A DNA stretch of 64,000 nt from Rhodopseudomonas_A sp036404135 (GCF_036404135.1 NZ_DASWPE010000125.1:1-64000); one strand, 5' to 3'; counted from the first letter of the stretch, positions 43,055 through 52,626 are shown. Numbers and translations: made by a program. The notes: generated by a model from the letters alone, not told the origin.

Positions 43055-43558
43055 TTAGCTGCGCACCATGCTGATGTTGACGCCGCGGATCTCGCCCTTC
43101 GAGCTGATCGAGACCTGCTGCTTGTTGCCGCGCGAGGTCAGCGTCAGGTTGGCGGCGAAGCCCGCGGCTTCGACGAACACCTCGATCTGGCCGCCGCCGG
43201 CGCGGCCCTGCAGATTGCCGTTGATGTTGCGGCTGGCCTCGGTCCAGGTGCCGGACACGTTGCCGCCCTGGCTGATCACCCGGCTGCTGAGATCGAATTT
43301 GTAGCTGTCGGAGGCGCAGCGCAGGGTCTGGTTCAAGCCCTGACCGCCGCCGCCGACACTATAGGTCGCCCGGCAACGAATCCGCTCGTTGGTGCCGTCC
43401 GACAGCGAGACCGTTCCGGTGCCGGACCAGACCCCGTCAAATCCCGCGAAAGGGCCGCCCGATTGCGCCTGGCTCGCTGAAGCCGACAGCACGAGCGCCA
43501 CGGCGACGCCGGCGGCCTTCAGCGCGGGCATGGAGAATCCGGAGCGAAGCAGTCTCAT
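43055..43558 (-). CDS. Exported protein of unknown function (FDGVW family)
   Basis: A 167-residue protein with a signal peptide (LKAAGVAVALVLSASASQAQ). The mature part starts SGGPFAGFDGVWSGTGTVSL and forms alternating beta strands with many Gly and Ser. RCRATY and LRCASD each hold one Cys. The shared FDGVW motif and strand rhythm suggest it is related to the exported protein at 17114-17449. In-frame ATG codons at the start and ten residues later are both possible. It converges on the RND transporter gene. Confidence 0.75.
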   Translation of the reverse strand: MRLLRSGFSMPALKAAGVAVALVLSASASQAQSGGPFAGFDGVWSGTGTVSLSDGTNERIRCRATYSVGGGGQGLNQTLRCASDSYKFDLSSRVISQGGNVSGTWTEASRNINGNLQGRAGGGQIEVFVEAAGFAANLTLTSRGNKQQVSISSKGEIRGVNISMVRS

Positions 43559-44104
43559 ATTTCGTTACCTCTGAAAATTGCCGTTCCCGCGAGGGAGGTT
43601 CGCCGTACCCGTGAGCGTTAGTCGGGACGAAGATGGTTTGGTTCAAGCCCATATAAGTAGGGTCGCGTCCCGCGCAACGCCAGATGCGCGGGGATGCGCC
43701 GCATCGCGCAGGCCGCGCGATCAGATTCGCGGATGCAGTTTGACGCAAAACCAGCCGTCAGGTTCCGTTGCGCCGCAAACTCATTCAAATTTGCAAGGCC
43801 GCAACGCTCGGCCGCCTTGTCACTGGCGAAAGCTGTCTGATTTTGACGGCGCCGCAAATTTGGCCGCATTTGCAGGCGCATCTGCTTGCGAACCGTCCCC
43901 AAGACGGGTTTACCGCAAGGGCAGATCCGCGTAAGCGTCCTCGGCCCGTGAACGACGTCCGGCCTTGATGCGACCAGCGCTGGCTCAGCGCGCGTGTCAT
44001 CGGTGGACGAACGTCGTCTGCGCGGCAGGCCGCGCATTTTGGGTCTGCACTGCGATGATCCGCTGGTTATGGAATTCCTCTCTGCCCCACCGTGAAGGAC
44101 ACCA
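43559..44104. other. Gap before the hopanoid locus
   Basis: About 545 bp between two divergent genes. Open frames cross it on the minus strand, but none has a start site or a recognisable protein. AT-richer stretches near 43780-43880 (AAATTTGCAAGG, GCAAATTTGGC) may mark promoters. No family A-C repeat is present. Confidence 0.5.
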
Positions 44105-44338
44105 ATGCCGAAATTTATTCTTGCACTGACCTTGCTGCTCGTTGCCATTTCCAGCGCCGATGCCCAGCAACAACGCAGCGGCACCAAAGAGGAGCAGGAA
44201 GCCTGCTCGCGCGACGTCACCCGGTTCTGCCGGCCGCTGATGGATCAGGGTGACTTCGTCATTCTGGCGTGCCTGCAGCAGAACCGGCCGAAGCTGACCA
44301 AGGCCTGCAACCAGGTGTTGCTCAACCACGGCCAATAA
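44105..44338 (+). CDS. Small Cys-rich exported protein
   Basis: A 77-residue protein with a signal peptide (MPKFILALTLLLVAISSADAQ). The mature 56 residues hold four Cys: one in QEACSRD, one in RFCRPL, one in LACLQQNRPKLTKAC, and the last in that same segment. The spacing resembles one GLG1-type cysteine-rich repeat. AAGGA lies 7 bases before the ATG. It is 193 bp upstream of hpnC on the same strand. Function unknown; two disulfides are likely in the periplasm. Confidence 0.8.
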   Translation: MPKFILALTLLLVAISSADAQQQRSGTKEEQEACSRDVTRFCRPLMDQGDFVILACLQQNRPKLTKACNQVLLNHGQ

Positions 44339-44531
44339 GCCCGGCGTTTCACCCGGCTGCCGCGTCGCGCGGCAGTCCGGGAAATCCCCGGAACCGGCAC
44401 CAAGCCTTAGATATCGTTGGTGAAGCCGGCGATTTTCCCTTATATGGCGTCGCGATCGTCCCGCTCCCGGGCTTGGCCAGGGAGCGATGGCGCGCGGCGT
44501 CACCCCTGTTTTGAGCGAGTTACCCGTCCCG

Positions 44532-45410
44532 ATGACCACCGCGAGCGAGCTGCGATCCGGCAAGACCCACAAGGACGAGAATTTTCCGGTGGCCTCGTGG
44601 ATCATCCATCCGCGGCACCGCGCGCTGATCCTTTCGTTCTATAATTTTGTCCGCACCGCGGACGACATCGCCGACCACGCCGAGCTCAGCGATCAGGCCA
44701 AGCTCGGCTATCTCGATCTGATGGAAGCCGAGCTGCTCGGGCAGGGCGACAGCCAGAAGGAAGCGGTCGATCTGCGCCGCGCGCTGGCGGCGCGGGCGAT
44801 GCCGCCGCGCCACGCGCTCGACGTGCTGACCGCGTTCCGCATGGACGTCACCAAATCGCGCTACGAGACCTGGGACGAGGTGATCCATTATTGCCGCTAT
44901 TCCGCCATGCCGGTCGGCCGCTTCATGCTCGACGTCCATGGCGAGAGCCGCGCGACCTGGGCGGCGTCGGACGCTTTGTGCGCCGGCTTGCAGATCAACA
45001 ACCACCTGCAGGACTGCGGCAAGGACTACAGGGCCCTCAACCGGGTCTATCTGCCGCGCGACGCGCTGGCGGAGGCCGGCGCTACGGTGGAACAGTTGGC
45101 GCAGCCGCACGCCTCGGCGGCGTTGCTAAAATGCCTGCACGCGCTGGCGCTGCGCACCGAGACCCTGCTCGACGAGGCCAGATCGCTCAGCGCCGAGATC
45201 AAAGATGTCCGGCTCGGGCTCGAGGTCGCGGTGATCCAGGCGTTCGCCGACAAGATCGTCGGGATGCTCAAGGTCCGCGATCCGCTCTGCGACAATGTCC
45301 ACCTCAAGCCGCTTGATCTGGCACTGTCCAGCGCCGGCGGGATTTCCGCGGAACTGATCCGCCGCACCCTCGGTCGCCGCGCGGCCGCCAAACCGGCGCC
45401 GCGGGCATGA
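44532..45410 (+). CDS. hpnC: Hydroxysqualene synthase HpnC
   Basis: A 292-residue member of the squalene/phytoene synthase fold. HpnC turns presqualene diphosphate into hydroxysqualene. The first aspartate-rich motif is TADDIADHAE; the second is degenerate (NNHLQDCGKDY), as is usual for HpnC. The ATG at 44532 begins MTTASELRSGKTHKDENFPVAS, the conserved start; an in-frame ATG at 44487 adds 15 unlikely residues. It is the first gene of the coupled operon hpnC-hpnD-hpnE-shc-hpnG. Confidence 0.95.
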   Translation: MTTASELRSGKTHKDENFPVASWIIHPRHRALILSFYNFVRTADDIADHAELSDQAKLGYLDLMEAELLGQGDSQKEAVDLRRALAARAMPPRHALDVLTAFRMDVTKSRYETWDEVIHYCRYSAMPVGRFMLDVHGESRATWAASDALCAGLQINNHLQDCGKDYRALNRVYLPRDALAEAGATVEQLAQPHASAALLKCLHALALRTETLLDEARSLSAEIKDVRLGLEVAVIQAFADKIVGMLKVRDPLCDNVHLKPLDLALSSAGGISAELIRRTLGRRAAAKPAPRA

Positions 45411-46246
45411 ACCAGCAAGCCACAGCCACCCCCGCGAAGCATCAGGGCGTCGCGATGAGCAGCTCGTTCTATGCCGCGATGCGCATCCTGCCGCGTGAAC
45501 AGCGCGAGGCGATGTTTCAGGTCTACAGTTTCTGCCGCTATGTCGACGACATCGCGGATTCCGACGGCCCGCGGCCGCAGCGGCTCGCCGATCTGCAGCA
45601 ATGGCGCGACGACATCGACGCGCTGTATCGCGGCACTCCGCCGGCGCGGCTGCGCGACTATCTGGCTTCGCTGCAGCGCTTCGGGCTGAAGCGGCAGGAT
45701 TTCCTCGACATCATCGACGGCATGGAAATGGACGTGCCGGCCGACATCCGTGCGCCGGACGAGGCGACGCTCGACCTGTATTGCGACCGCGTCGCCAGCG
45801 CGGTCGGCCGGCTGTCGGTGCGGATCTTCGGCCTGCCGGAGAATGACGGCATTTCGCTCGCGCATCATCTCGGCCGCGCGCTGCAACTGACCAACATTCT
45901 GCGCGACATCGACGAGGACGCCGGGATCGGCCGGCTGTATCTGCCGCGCGAAGGCCTGCTCGCCGCCGGCATCACCAGCACCGATCCGCAGGTGGTGATC
46001 GCCGAGCCGGCGCTGCCCAAGGTCTGCGTGCCGCTGGTGGCGCGGGCGCAGGCTCATTTCAAGCGCGCCGACGAGGTGATGAACCGCAATCCGCGCCGCG
46101 TGGTCCGGGCGCCGCGGATCATGTCGAAATACTATCACTCGATCCTGCAACTGTTGATCGCGCGCGGATTCGACCTGCCGCGCGCGCCGGTGAAACTCGG
46201 CAAGGCCTCGCGGATCGCGATCCTGCTGCAATACGCGATCATCTGA
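45407..46246 (+). CDS. hpnD: Presqualene diphosphate synthase HpnD
   Basis: A 279-residue squalene/phytoene synthase family enzyme that joins two farnesyl diphosphates into presqualene diphosphate. Both metal-binding motifs are intact: YVDDIADSDG and LTNILRDIDEDAGIGRLYLP. It overlaps hpnC by ATGA and the next gene by TGATG, so translation is coupled. Confidence 0.95.
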   Translation: MNQQATATPAKHQGVAMSSSFYAAMRILPREQREAMFQVYSFCRYVDDIADSDGPRPQRLADLQQWRDDIDALYRGTPPARLRDYLASLQRFGLKRQDFLDIIDGMEMDVPADIRAPDEATLDLYCDRVASAVGRLSVRIFGLPENDGISLAHHLGRALQLTNILRDIDEDAGIGRLYLPREGLLAAGITSTDPQVVIAEPALPKVCVPLVARAQAHFKRADEVMNRNPRRVVRAPRIMSKYYHSILQLLIARGFDLPRAPVKLGKASRIAILLQYAII

Positions 46247-47511
46247 TGCCCAAGACCTTGCATAAGACCGTGCATATCATCGGAGCGGGAATCTCGGGCC
46301 TGTCGGCCGCGATCCGCCTCGCCAAGGCTGACTACCAGGTTCACGTCCACGAGGCGATGCAGCAGGCCGGCGGCCGCTGCCGCTCGTATTTCGACGCCGC
46401 GACCGGGCTCACCATCGACAACGGCAATCACCTGCTATTGTCCGGCAACAGCGCCGCGGTCGGCTATGCGCGTTCGATCGGCACTGAGGCCGGGCTGGTC
46501 GGCCCCGCCACCGCGCAGTTTCCCTTCGTCGATCTCGCCAATGACCGGCGCTGGACGTTGCAGCTCGGCGACGGCCGGCTGCCGCTGTGGGTGCTCGACG
46601 AAGCGCGCCGGGTGCCGGGCACCAAGCTGCGCGACTATCTGGCGCTGATGCCCTTGATCTGGGCGCCGACCAGCCGGCTGGTCGGCGATGCGATCCGCTG
46701 CGACGGCCCTCTGTATCGCAACCTGGTGCAGCCTTTGCTGTTGGCCGCGCTCAACGTCGATCCGCCGGAAGGCTCGGCGGGTCTCGCCGGCGCCGTGGTG
46801 CGCGAAACGCTTTTGGCCGGCGGCAAGGCCTGCCGGCCGCTGATCGCGCGCGACGGCTTGAGCGCGGTCTTGGTCGAGCCCGCGGTGGATCAGTTGCGCA
46901 GCGCCGGCGCCGGCGTGCAATTCGGCCACGAATTGCGCAAACTCAGCTTTGTCGACGGCAAGGTCAGCGGCTTGGATTTCGGCGACGACAGCATCGCGCT
47001 TGGCCCCGATGACGCCGTGGTGCTGGCGGTGCCGCCGCGGCCGGCGGCGTCGCTGCTGCCGGGCCTGAAAACGCCGGGCAAATATCGCGCGATCGTCAAC
47101 GCGCATTTCAACTATGCGCCGCCGCCCGGCCAGCCGGCGCTGGTCGGCGTGGTCGGCGGCCTCGTGGAATGGCTATTCGCATTTCCGAACCGGCTCTCGG
47201 TCACCATCAGCAATGGCGACCGGCTGGTCGAACTGCCGCGCGAGCAACTCGCCCAGGACATCTGGCGGGAGATCTGTACGCTGACCGGGATCGCGGCCGA
47301 GCTGCCGCCGTGGCAGATCGTGCGCGAGCGCCGCGCCACCTTCGAGGCGACGCCTGCGCAGAACGCGTTGCGCCCGGGGCCGGTCACGGCGTGGAAGAAT
47401 CTGATTCTTGCCGGCGACTGGACCGATACCGGGCTGCCGGCGACGATCGAGGGATCGGTGCGCTCGGGCAACCGTGCGGCTGACCTCGTGCAGGCGGCCG
47501 GCCGAAGCTGA
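46246..47511 (+). CDS. hpnE: Hydroxysqualene dehydroxylase HpnE
   Basis: A 421-residue FAD-dependent amine-oxidase-like protein that reduces hydroxysqualene to squalene. The dinucleotide-binding motif VHIIGAGISGLSAAIRLAK is at the N-terminus, AGGRCRSYFD follows, and the C-terminal LILAGDWTDTGLPATIEGSV is the family FAD-contact region. It overlaps hpnD by one base and is followed 61 bp later by shc. Confidence 0.95.
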   Translation: MPKTLHKTVHIIGAGISGLSAAIRLAKADYQVHVHEAMQQAGGRCRSYFDAATGLTIDNGNHLLLSGNSAAVGYARSIGTEAGLVGPATAQFPFVDLANDRRWTLQLGDGRLPLWVLDEARRVPGTKLRDYLALMPLIWAPTSRLVGDAIRCDGPLYRNLVQPLLLAALNVDPPEGSAGLAGAVVRETLLAGGKACRPLIARDGLSAVLVEPAVDQLRSAGAGVQFGHELRKLSFVDGKVSGLDFGDDSIALGPDDAVVLAVPPRPAASLLPGLKTPGKYRAIVNAHFNYAPPPGQPALVGVVGGLVEWLFAFPNRLSVTISNGDRLVELPREQLAQDIWREICTLTGIAAELPPWQIVRERRATFEATPAQNALRPGPVTAWKNLILAGDWTDTGLPATIEGSVRSGNRAADLVQAAGRS

Positions 47512-47572
47512 GCGCCCGAAACGGCGCCGCCCTGGCAACAATGAGTCGAGTAGTTACGGAGACCACGAGCCA

Positions 47573-49537
47573 ATGCAGTCCGGGATTCACAAGCAGCCGA
47601 TGAGGGACGGCGACACGCTCGATGCCAGCATCGCGGCTGCGACCAACGCCTTGCTGAGCTATCGGCAGGCCGACGGCCACTGGGTGTTCGAACTCGAGGC
47701 CGACTGCACGATTCCGGCAGAATACGTGCTGCTGCGGCACTATCTCGGCGAGCCGGTCGATGTCGCGCTGGAAGCCAAGATCGCCAACTATCTGCGGCGG
47801 GTGCAGGGCGCCCATGGCGGCTGGCCGCTGGTGCATGACGGCGAATTCGACATGAGCGCCAGCGTCAAGGGCTACTTCGCGCTGAAGATGATCGGCGACG
47901 ATATCGACGCGCCGCATATGGCGAGGGCCCGCGAGGCGATCCGCTCGCGCGGCGGCGCGATCCACAGCAACGTGTTCACCCGCTTTTTGCTGTCGATGTT
48001 CGGCATCACCACCTGGCGTAGCGTGCCGGTGCTGCCGGTCGAGATCATGCTGCTGCCTATGTGGTTTCCGTTCCATCTCAACAAGATTTCCTACTGGGCG
48101 CGCACCACCATCGTGCCGCTGATGGTGCTGGCGGCGCTGAAGCCGTGCGCGGTCAACCGGCTCGAGATCGGGCTGGACGAACTGTTCCTGCAGGATCCGA
48201 AGTCGATCAAGATGCCGGCCAAGGCGCCGCATCAGGGCTGGGCGCTGTTCAAGCTGTTCGCCGGCATCGACGCGGTGTTGCGGACCATCGAGCCGTGGTT
48301 CCCGAAGCGGCTGCGCCAGCATGCGATCAAACAGGCGGTGGCGTTCGTCGAAGAGCGGCTGAACGGCGAGGACGGGCTCGGCGCGATCTATCCGCCGATG
48401 GCCAACACCGTGATGATGTACAAGGTGCTGGGCTTTCCCGAGGATCACCCGCCGCGCGCGATCACAAGGCGCGGCATCGACAAGCTGTTGGTGATCGGCG
48501 ACGACGAAGCCTATTGCCAGCCTTGCGTCTCGCCGGTGTGGGACACCGCGCTGACTTGCCACGCGCTGCTGGAATCCGGCGACGAACAGGCCCGCGTGCC
48601 GGCGCGCAACGGTTTGGACTGGCTGCTGCCCAAGCAGGTGCTCGACCTCAAGGGCGACTGGGCGGTGAAGCGGCCGCAGCTGCGCCCCGGCGGCTGGGCG
48701 TTCCAGTACAACAACGCGCATTATCCGGATCTCGACGACACCGCGGTGGTGGTGATGGCGATGGACCGCTGGCGCCGCGCCGCCGGCAGCCGCGACTATG
48801 ACGAGGCGATCGCGCGGGCCCGCGAATGGATCGAGGGCATGCAGTCGGACGACGGCGGCTGGGCCGCCTTCGACGTCAACAATCTGGAATATTATCTCAA
48901 CAACATCCCGTTCTCCGACCATGGCGCGATGCTCGACCCGCCGACCGAGGACGTCACCGCGCGCTGCGTCTCGATGCTGGCGCAGCTCGGCGAGACCGTG
49001 GCGAGCAGCAAGGCGGTCGCCGACGGCGTCGCCTATCTGCGCCGCACCCAATTGCCGGACGGCTCCTGGTATGGCCGCTGGGGGCTGAATTACATCTATG
49101 GAACCTGGTCGGTGCTGTGCGCGCTGAACGCCGCCGGGCTCGACCATCAGGATCCGGTGATTCGCCGAGCGGTGGCGTGGCTGACGTCGATCCAGAACCC
49201 GGATGGCGGCTGGGGCGAGGGCGCCGAGAGCTACCGGCTGGATTACAAGGGATATGTGCAGGCCCCGACCACCGCCTCGCAGAGTTCATGGGCGCTGCTG
49301 GCGCTGATGGCGGCCGGCGAGGTCGACTCCGCCGCCGTGGCCCGCGGGGTGCAGTACCTAAAAAGCACACAGACCGGAAAAGGACTGTGGGATGAGCAAC
49401 GATATACCGCTACGGGCTTTCCGCGGGTGTTTTATTTGCGTTATCATGGCTATGCGAAGTTCTTTCCGCTGTGGGCGCTGGCGCGGTATCGAAACCTGAG
49501 GAGCACCAACAGTAAGGTGGTAGGGGTCGGGATGTGA
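47573..49537 (+). CDS. shc: Squalene-hopene cyclase
   Basis: A 654-residue class II triterpene cyclase turning squalene into hopene and hopanol at the membrane. The catalytic DxDD is Asp386-Leu-Asp388-Asp389 in PDLDDTAVV. Several QW-type repeats are seen (DDGGWAAFD, PDGSWYGRWG, PDGGWGEGAESY). The ATG at 47573 begins MQSGIHKQPMRDGD; the frame is open upstream into the hpnE end but without family similarity. The stop overlaps the GTG start of hpnG. Confidence 0.97.
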   Translation: MQSGIHKQPMRDGDTLDASIAAATNALLSYRQADGHWVFELEADCTIPAEYVLLRHYLGEPVDVALEAKIANYLRRVQGAHGGWPLVHDGEFDMSASVKGYFALKMIGDDIDAPHMARAREAIRSRGGAIHSNVFTRFLLSMFGITTWRSVPVLPVEIMLLPMWFPFHLNKISYWARTTIVPLMVLAALKPCAVNRLEIGLDELFLQDPKSIKMPAKAPHQGWALFKLFAGIDAVLRTIEPWFPKRLRQHAIKQAVAFVEERLNGEDGLGAIYPPMANTVMMYKVLGFPEDHPPRAITRRGIDKLLVIGDDEAYCQPCVSPVWDTALTCHALLESGDEQARVPARNGLDWLLPKQVLDLKGDWAVKRPQLRPGGWAFQYNNAHYPDLDDTAVVVMAMDRWRRAAGSRDYDEAIARAREWIEGMQSDDGGWAAFDVNNLEYYLNNIPFSDHGAMLDPPTEDVTARCVSMLAQLGETVASSKAVADGVAYLRRTQLPDGSWYGRWGLNYIYGTWSVLCALNAAGLDHQDPVIRRAVAWLTSIQNPDGGWGEGAESYRLDYKGYVQAPTTASQSSWALLALMAAGEVDSAAVARGVQYLKSTQTGKGLWDEQRYTATGFPRVFYLRYHGYAKFFPLWALARYRNLRSTNSKVVGVGM

Positions 49538-50268
49538 TTTTGGGGGCGGGGGACCGTTCGTCCGCGGGCAATTCGTTTGATCCGCGGCCGGTGTTGATCG
49601 TGACTGGTTTGGTGCAGGAAGCCCGGATCGCAGCGGGCCCGGGACTGACCGTCATCTGCAGCAGTAGCGATCCCAAGCAATTGCGGGTGCTGCTGGCGGG
49701 CTTCGACCCGACCACGATCCGCGGCGTGGTCAGCTTCGGCGTCGCCGGCGGCCTCGACCCGAAACTCAAATCCGGCGACATCGTGGTGGCGACCGAAGTC
49801 ATGGCGGGCGACCGCCGTTGGCTCACCGCGCTGGAGTTCAGCGAGGAATTGCTGGCCGGCATCGGCATCGGCGGCCGCCGGGTGATTCGCGGCGGCCTCG
49901 CCGGGGCCGAAAAGGTGATCGGCGCGCGCGCCGCCAAGGCCGCGCTGCATTCCGAGACCGGAGCCGCGGCGGTCGACATGGAAAGCCATATCGCCGCCGC
50001 CTATGCCGACAAATCCGGACTGCCGTTCGCCGCGCTGCGGGTGATCAGCGACCCCGCCAGCCGGGCGCTGCCGACGCTGGTGTCGACCGCGATCAAGCCA
50101 AATGGCGATATCGACGTCGCCAAGGTTCTGCGCGGCATTGCGCGGAACCCGGCGACCATCAAGGCCCTGGTGTCGACCGGGATCGACTTCAATCGCGCCC
50201 TGCGCAGCCTACGCGGCTGTCGAGGACTGATGCTTGACGTCGGCGGCCTCGTCACGGCGGATCTCTGA
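49534..50268 (+). CDS. hpnG: Hopanoid nucleoside phosphorylase HpnG
   Basis: A 244-residue purine-nucleoside-phosphorylase-like protein, which removes adenine from adenosylhopane to yield a ribosylhopane product. Nucleosidase features are GVVSFGVAGGLDPKLKSGDIVVATEV and AAAVDMESHIAAAYA with the purine-site ME pair. It starts at GTG 49534 (GTGA overlap with shc). Its last 60 bp run antisense through the end of hpnH. Confidence 0.93.
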   Translation: MILGAGDRSSAGNSFDPRPVLIVTGLVQEARIAAGPGLTVICSSSDPKQLRVLLAGFDPTTIRGVVSFGVAGGLDPKLKSGDIVVATEVMAGDRRWLTALEFSEELLAGIGIGGRRVIRGGLAGAEKVIGARAAKAALHSETGAAAVDMESHIAAAYADKSGLPFAALRVISDPASRALPTLVSTAIKPNGDIDVAKVLRGIARNPATIKALVSTGIDFNRALRSLRGCRGLMLDVGGLVTADL

Positions 50269-51357
50269 CAGCCGCTTCTGCACTTCTTCCGAGAAGATGT
50301 ACTGCGCCGGACGCTGCTGCGACAGATCGATCTCCGGCGCCATCGGCCCCTCGGTGCGAATGCCGCGGATCGACACCCACAGCGCCTTCAACGGATTGAC
50401 CAGCGAGGCATTCGCCGCGGTCGGCTCGTAGCCGCAATGCGCCATGCAGTCGGCGCACTTCTCATACTTGCCGGTGCCGTAGCTGTCCCAGTCGGTGGTC
50501 TCCATCAGTTCCTTGAAGGTCGCGGTGTAACCCTCGCCGAGCAGATAGCAGGGCTTCTGCCAGCCGAAGATGTTGCGCGCCGGCATGCCCCAGGGGGTGC
50601 ATTCGTAGGACTGGTTGCCGGCCAGGAAGTCCAGGAACAGCCCGGAATGCATGAAGTTCCACTTCTTGCCCTTGCCCAGCGCGAACACGTCGCGGAACAG
50701 GTTCTTGGTCTTGGTGCGGTTCAGGAAGTGCTCCTGATCCGGCGCCCGCTCATAGGCGTAGCCCGGCGACATCGAGACGCCGACGCCGAGTTCGGTGGTG
50801 AAGTCCATGAACTTGGCGATGTCCGCGGCGGAATGGCCGTCGAACACGGTGGCGTTGACGTTGACCGTGAAGCCCTTGGCCTTCGCCGCCTTGATCGCCG
50901 ACACCGCGCGGTCGAACACGCCGTCCTGCGACACCGCCTTGTCGTGATGCTCCTTCAGGCCGTCGAGATGCACGGAGAAGAACAGATAGGGCGAGGGCTC
51001 GAACAGGTGCAGCTTCTTCTCGAGCAGCAGCGCGTTGGTGCACAGCGAGACGAATTTCTTGCGCGCCACCAGGCCGCGGACGATCTCGCCGATCTCCTTG
51101 TGGATCAGCGGCTCGCCGCCCGGGATCGCCACCATCGGCGCGCCGCATTCCTCGGCGGCATCCCAGCATTCCTGCGCGGTCATGCGGCGATTGAGAATGG
51201 CGTCGGGATAGTCGATCTTGCCGCAGCCGACGCAGGCCAGATTGCAGCGGAACAACGGCTCCAGCATCAGCACCAGCGGGTAGCGCTTGCGGCCGAGCAT
51301 CTTCTGCTTGATCAGGTAGCCGCCGATCCGCAGCTCTTTGAAAAACGGGATTGCCAT
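50209..51357 (-). CDS. hpnH: Adenosylhopane synthase HpnH (radical SAM)
   Basis: A 382-residue radical SAM enzyme that adds the adenosyl group to diploptene, the first step of side-chain extension. The cluster Cys38, Cys42 and Cys45 lie in FRCNLACVGCGKID; VAIPGGEPLIH is the SAM-contact GGE motif, and the C-terminal half has KCADCMAHCGYEP. It converges on hpnG with overlapping 3' ends and is probably cotranscribed from the ispH promoter, 43 bp upstream. Confidence 0.96.
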   Translation of the reverse strand: MAIPFFKELRIGGYLIKQKMLGRKRYPLVLMLEPLFRCNLACVGCGKIDYPDAILNRRMTAQECWDAAEECGAPMVAIPGGEPLIHKEIGEIVRGLVARKKFVSLCTNALLLEKKLHLFEPSPYLFFSVHLDGLKEHHDKAVSQDGVFDRAVSAIKAAKAKGFTVNVNATVFDGHSAADIAKFMDFTTELGVGVSMSPGYAYERAPDQEHFLNRTKTKNLFRDVFALGKGKKWNFMHSGLFLDFLAGNQSYECTPWGMPARNIFGWQKPCYLLGEGYTATFKELMETTDWDSYGTGKYEKCADCMAHCGYEPTAANASLVNPLKALWVSIRGIRTEGPMAPEIDLSQQRPAQYIFSEEVQKRLSEIRRDEAADVKHQSSTAA

Positions 51358-51400
51358 TACTAGTCTTTTCTTTCCTGGAATTGATTTTCAGGGGAGTGCT

Positions 51401-52351
51401 TCAGGCCGGGGCCAACTCGGCCGGCAGGAGAAACTCGATGTTTTCTTCACGCCCGGGCAACACCGACACCACGACGGGTCCGATCCGCCGCAGCGCTTCG
51501 ATTACGTCATCGACCAGAACCTCGGGGGCCGATGCGCCGGCGGTGATCCCCACCGCCTTGACGCCGTTCAGCCAGTCCGGATTGAGCTCGCTGCCGTCGG
51601 CAATCAGGTAGCTTGGAATTCCGACCTCGGTGCCGATCTCGCGAAGCCGGTTGGAATTGGAACTGTTGGTGGCGCCCACCACCAGGATGAGATCAACCAG
51701 TTTGGAGAGATCTCTTACCGCGGATTGGCGATTTTGTGTCGCATAGCAGATATCCCGGATGTCGGGTCCCTGGATGTCGGAGAACCGCTGAGCCAGCGCG
51801 GCGATGATGTCCTTGGTGTCGTCGACGCTGAGTGTGGTCTGGGTGATGTAGGCGACCGGGGTGTCGGCCGGCAGCGTCAGCGCGGCAACATCCTCGACGT
51901 TCTGCACCAACAGCACCGGCCCGGACACCTGGCCCATGGTTCCCACCACCTCGGGATGGCCGGCATGGCCGATCAGGATCAGCGCGCGGCCCTTCGACAT
52001 ATAGCGCTTGCCCTGATTGTGGACCTTGGTGACCAAGGGGCAGGTGGCGTTGAGCACCGGCAACCCGCGCGCTGCGGCCTCTTCCTCGACGCTGCGCGCC
52101 ACGCCATGGGCGCTGAACACCGTCACCGCCTTCGGCGGAACCTCGGAGAGGTCTTCGACGAAGATCGCGCCCTTGGCCTTCAGGCTTTCGACGACGTATT
52201 TGTTGTGCACAATTTCGTGTCGCACATAGACCGGGGGGCCATATTTCTCCAGCGCGCGTTCCACGATCTCGATCGCGCGCACCACGCCGGCACAGAATCC
52301 GCGCGGCTGCGCCAGAAAAACCTCAAGGGGGCGAACATTATACAAGGGCAC
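51401..52351 (-). CDS. ispH: 4-hydroxy-3-methylbut-2-enyl diphosphate reductase
   Basis: A 316-residue IspH (LytB), the last enzyme of the MEP pathway, reducing HMBPP to IPP and DMAPP. Three iron-sulfur Cys are present: Cys20 in PRGFCAGVVRAI, one in LNATCPLVTK and one in DICYATQNRQ. TQTTLSVDDT carries the conserved TQTT segment. It precedes hpnH on the minus strand, linking isoprenoid supply to hopanoid synthesis. A second copy may exist elsewhere in the genome. Confidence 0.96.
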   Translation of the reverse strand: MPLYNVRPLEVFLAQPRGFCAGVVRAIEIVERALEKYGPPVYVRHEIVHNKYVVESLKAKGAIFVEDLSEVPPKAVTVFSAHGVARSVEEEAAARGLPVLNATCPLVTKVHNQGKRYMSKGRALILIGHAGHPEVVGTMGQVSGPVLLVQNVEDVAALTLPADTPVAYITQTTLSVDDTKDIIAALAQRFSDIQGPDIRDICYATQNRQSAVRDLSKLVDLILVVGATNSSNSNRLREIGTEVGIPSYLIADGSELNPDWLNGVKAVGITAGASAPEVLVDDVIEALRRIGPVVVSVLPGREENIEFLLPAELAPA

Positions 52352-52568
52352 CGTCCTGATTTGTGCGTGCGGTGAAAACTAAACCACCAACCTTACCACG
52401 GTACGGCTGGTGTGGTGTGCCGTCGACATATACGGTCCCCGCCGCGATTCAACGCGGTTGGCAACCGAGCCTCAAGCGATTAATTCGGCAGCAGCGATCC
52501 GTCCGATCGTCTTAAGCCATTTTGTCGCGTCATTGAAGGCAAGACTTCGCGGAGCCGGAGCGGCTTTT

Positions 52569-52593
52569 GGAACTGCGATAGATCAGGCGCATT
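52569..52593 (+). promoter_or_regulatory. Possible EcfG-type promoter of hpnN
   Basis: GGAAC at 52569-52573, exactly 16 bases, then CATT at 52590-52593, one base off the EcfG -10 consensus CGTT. It lies 34 bp before the GTG start of hpnN, which would leave a 5' leader of roughly 25 bases. Not proven; a match of this quality can arise by chance. Confidence 0.4.
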
Positions 52594-52626
52594 TTAGGCG
52601 AGCCGAGAGCAATAGAAAGAGAAAAA

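Noticed and set aside
44390..44418. GGAAC followed by CGTT upstream of hpnC as an EcfG promoter
   Set aside because: The spacer is 20 bases, too long for the 16-17 expected.
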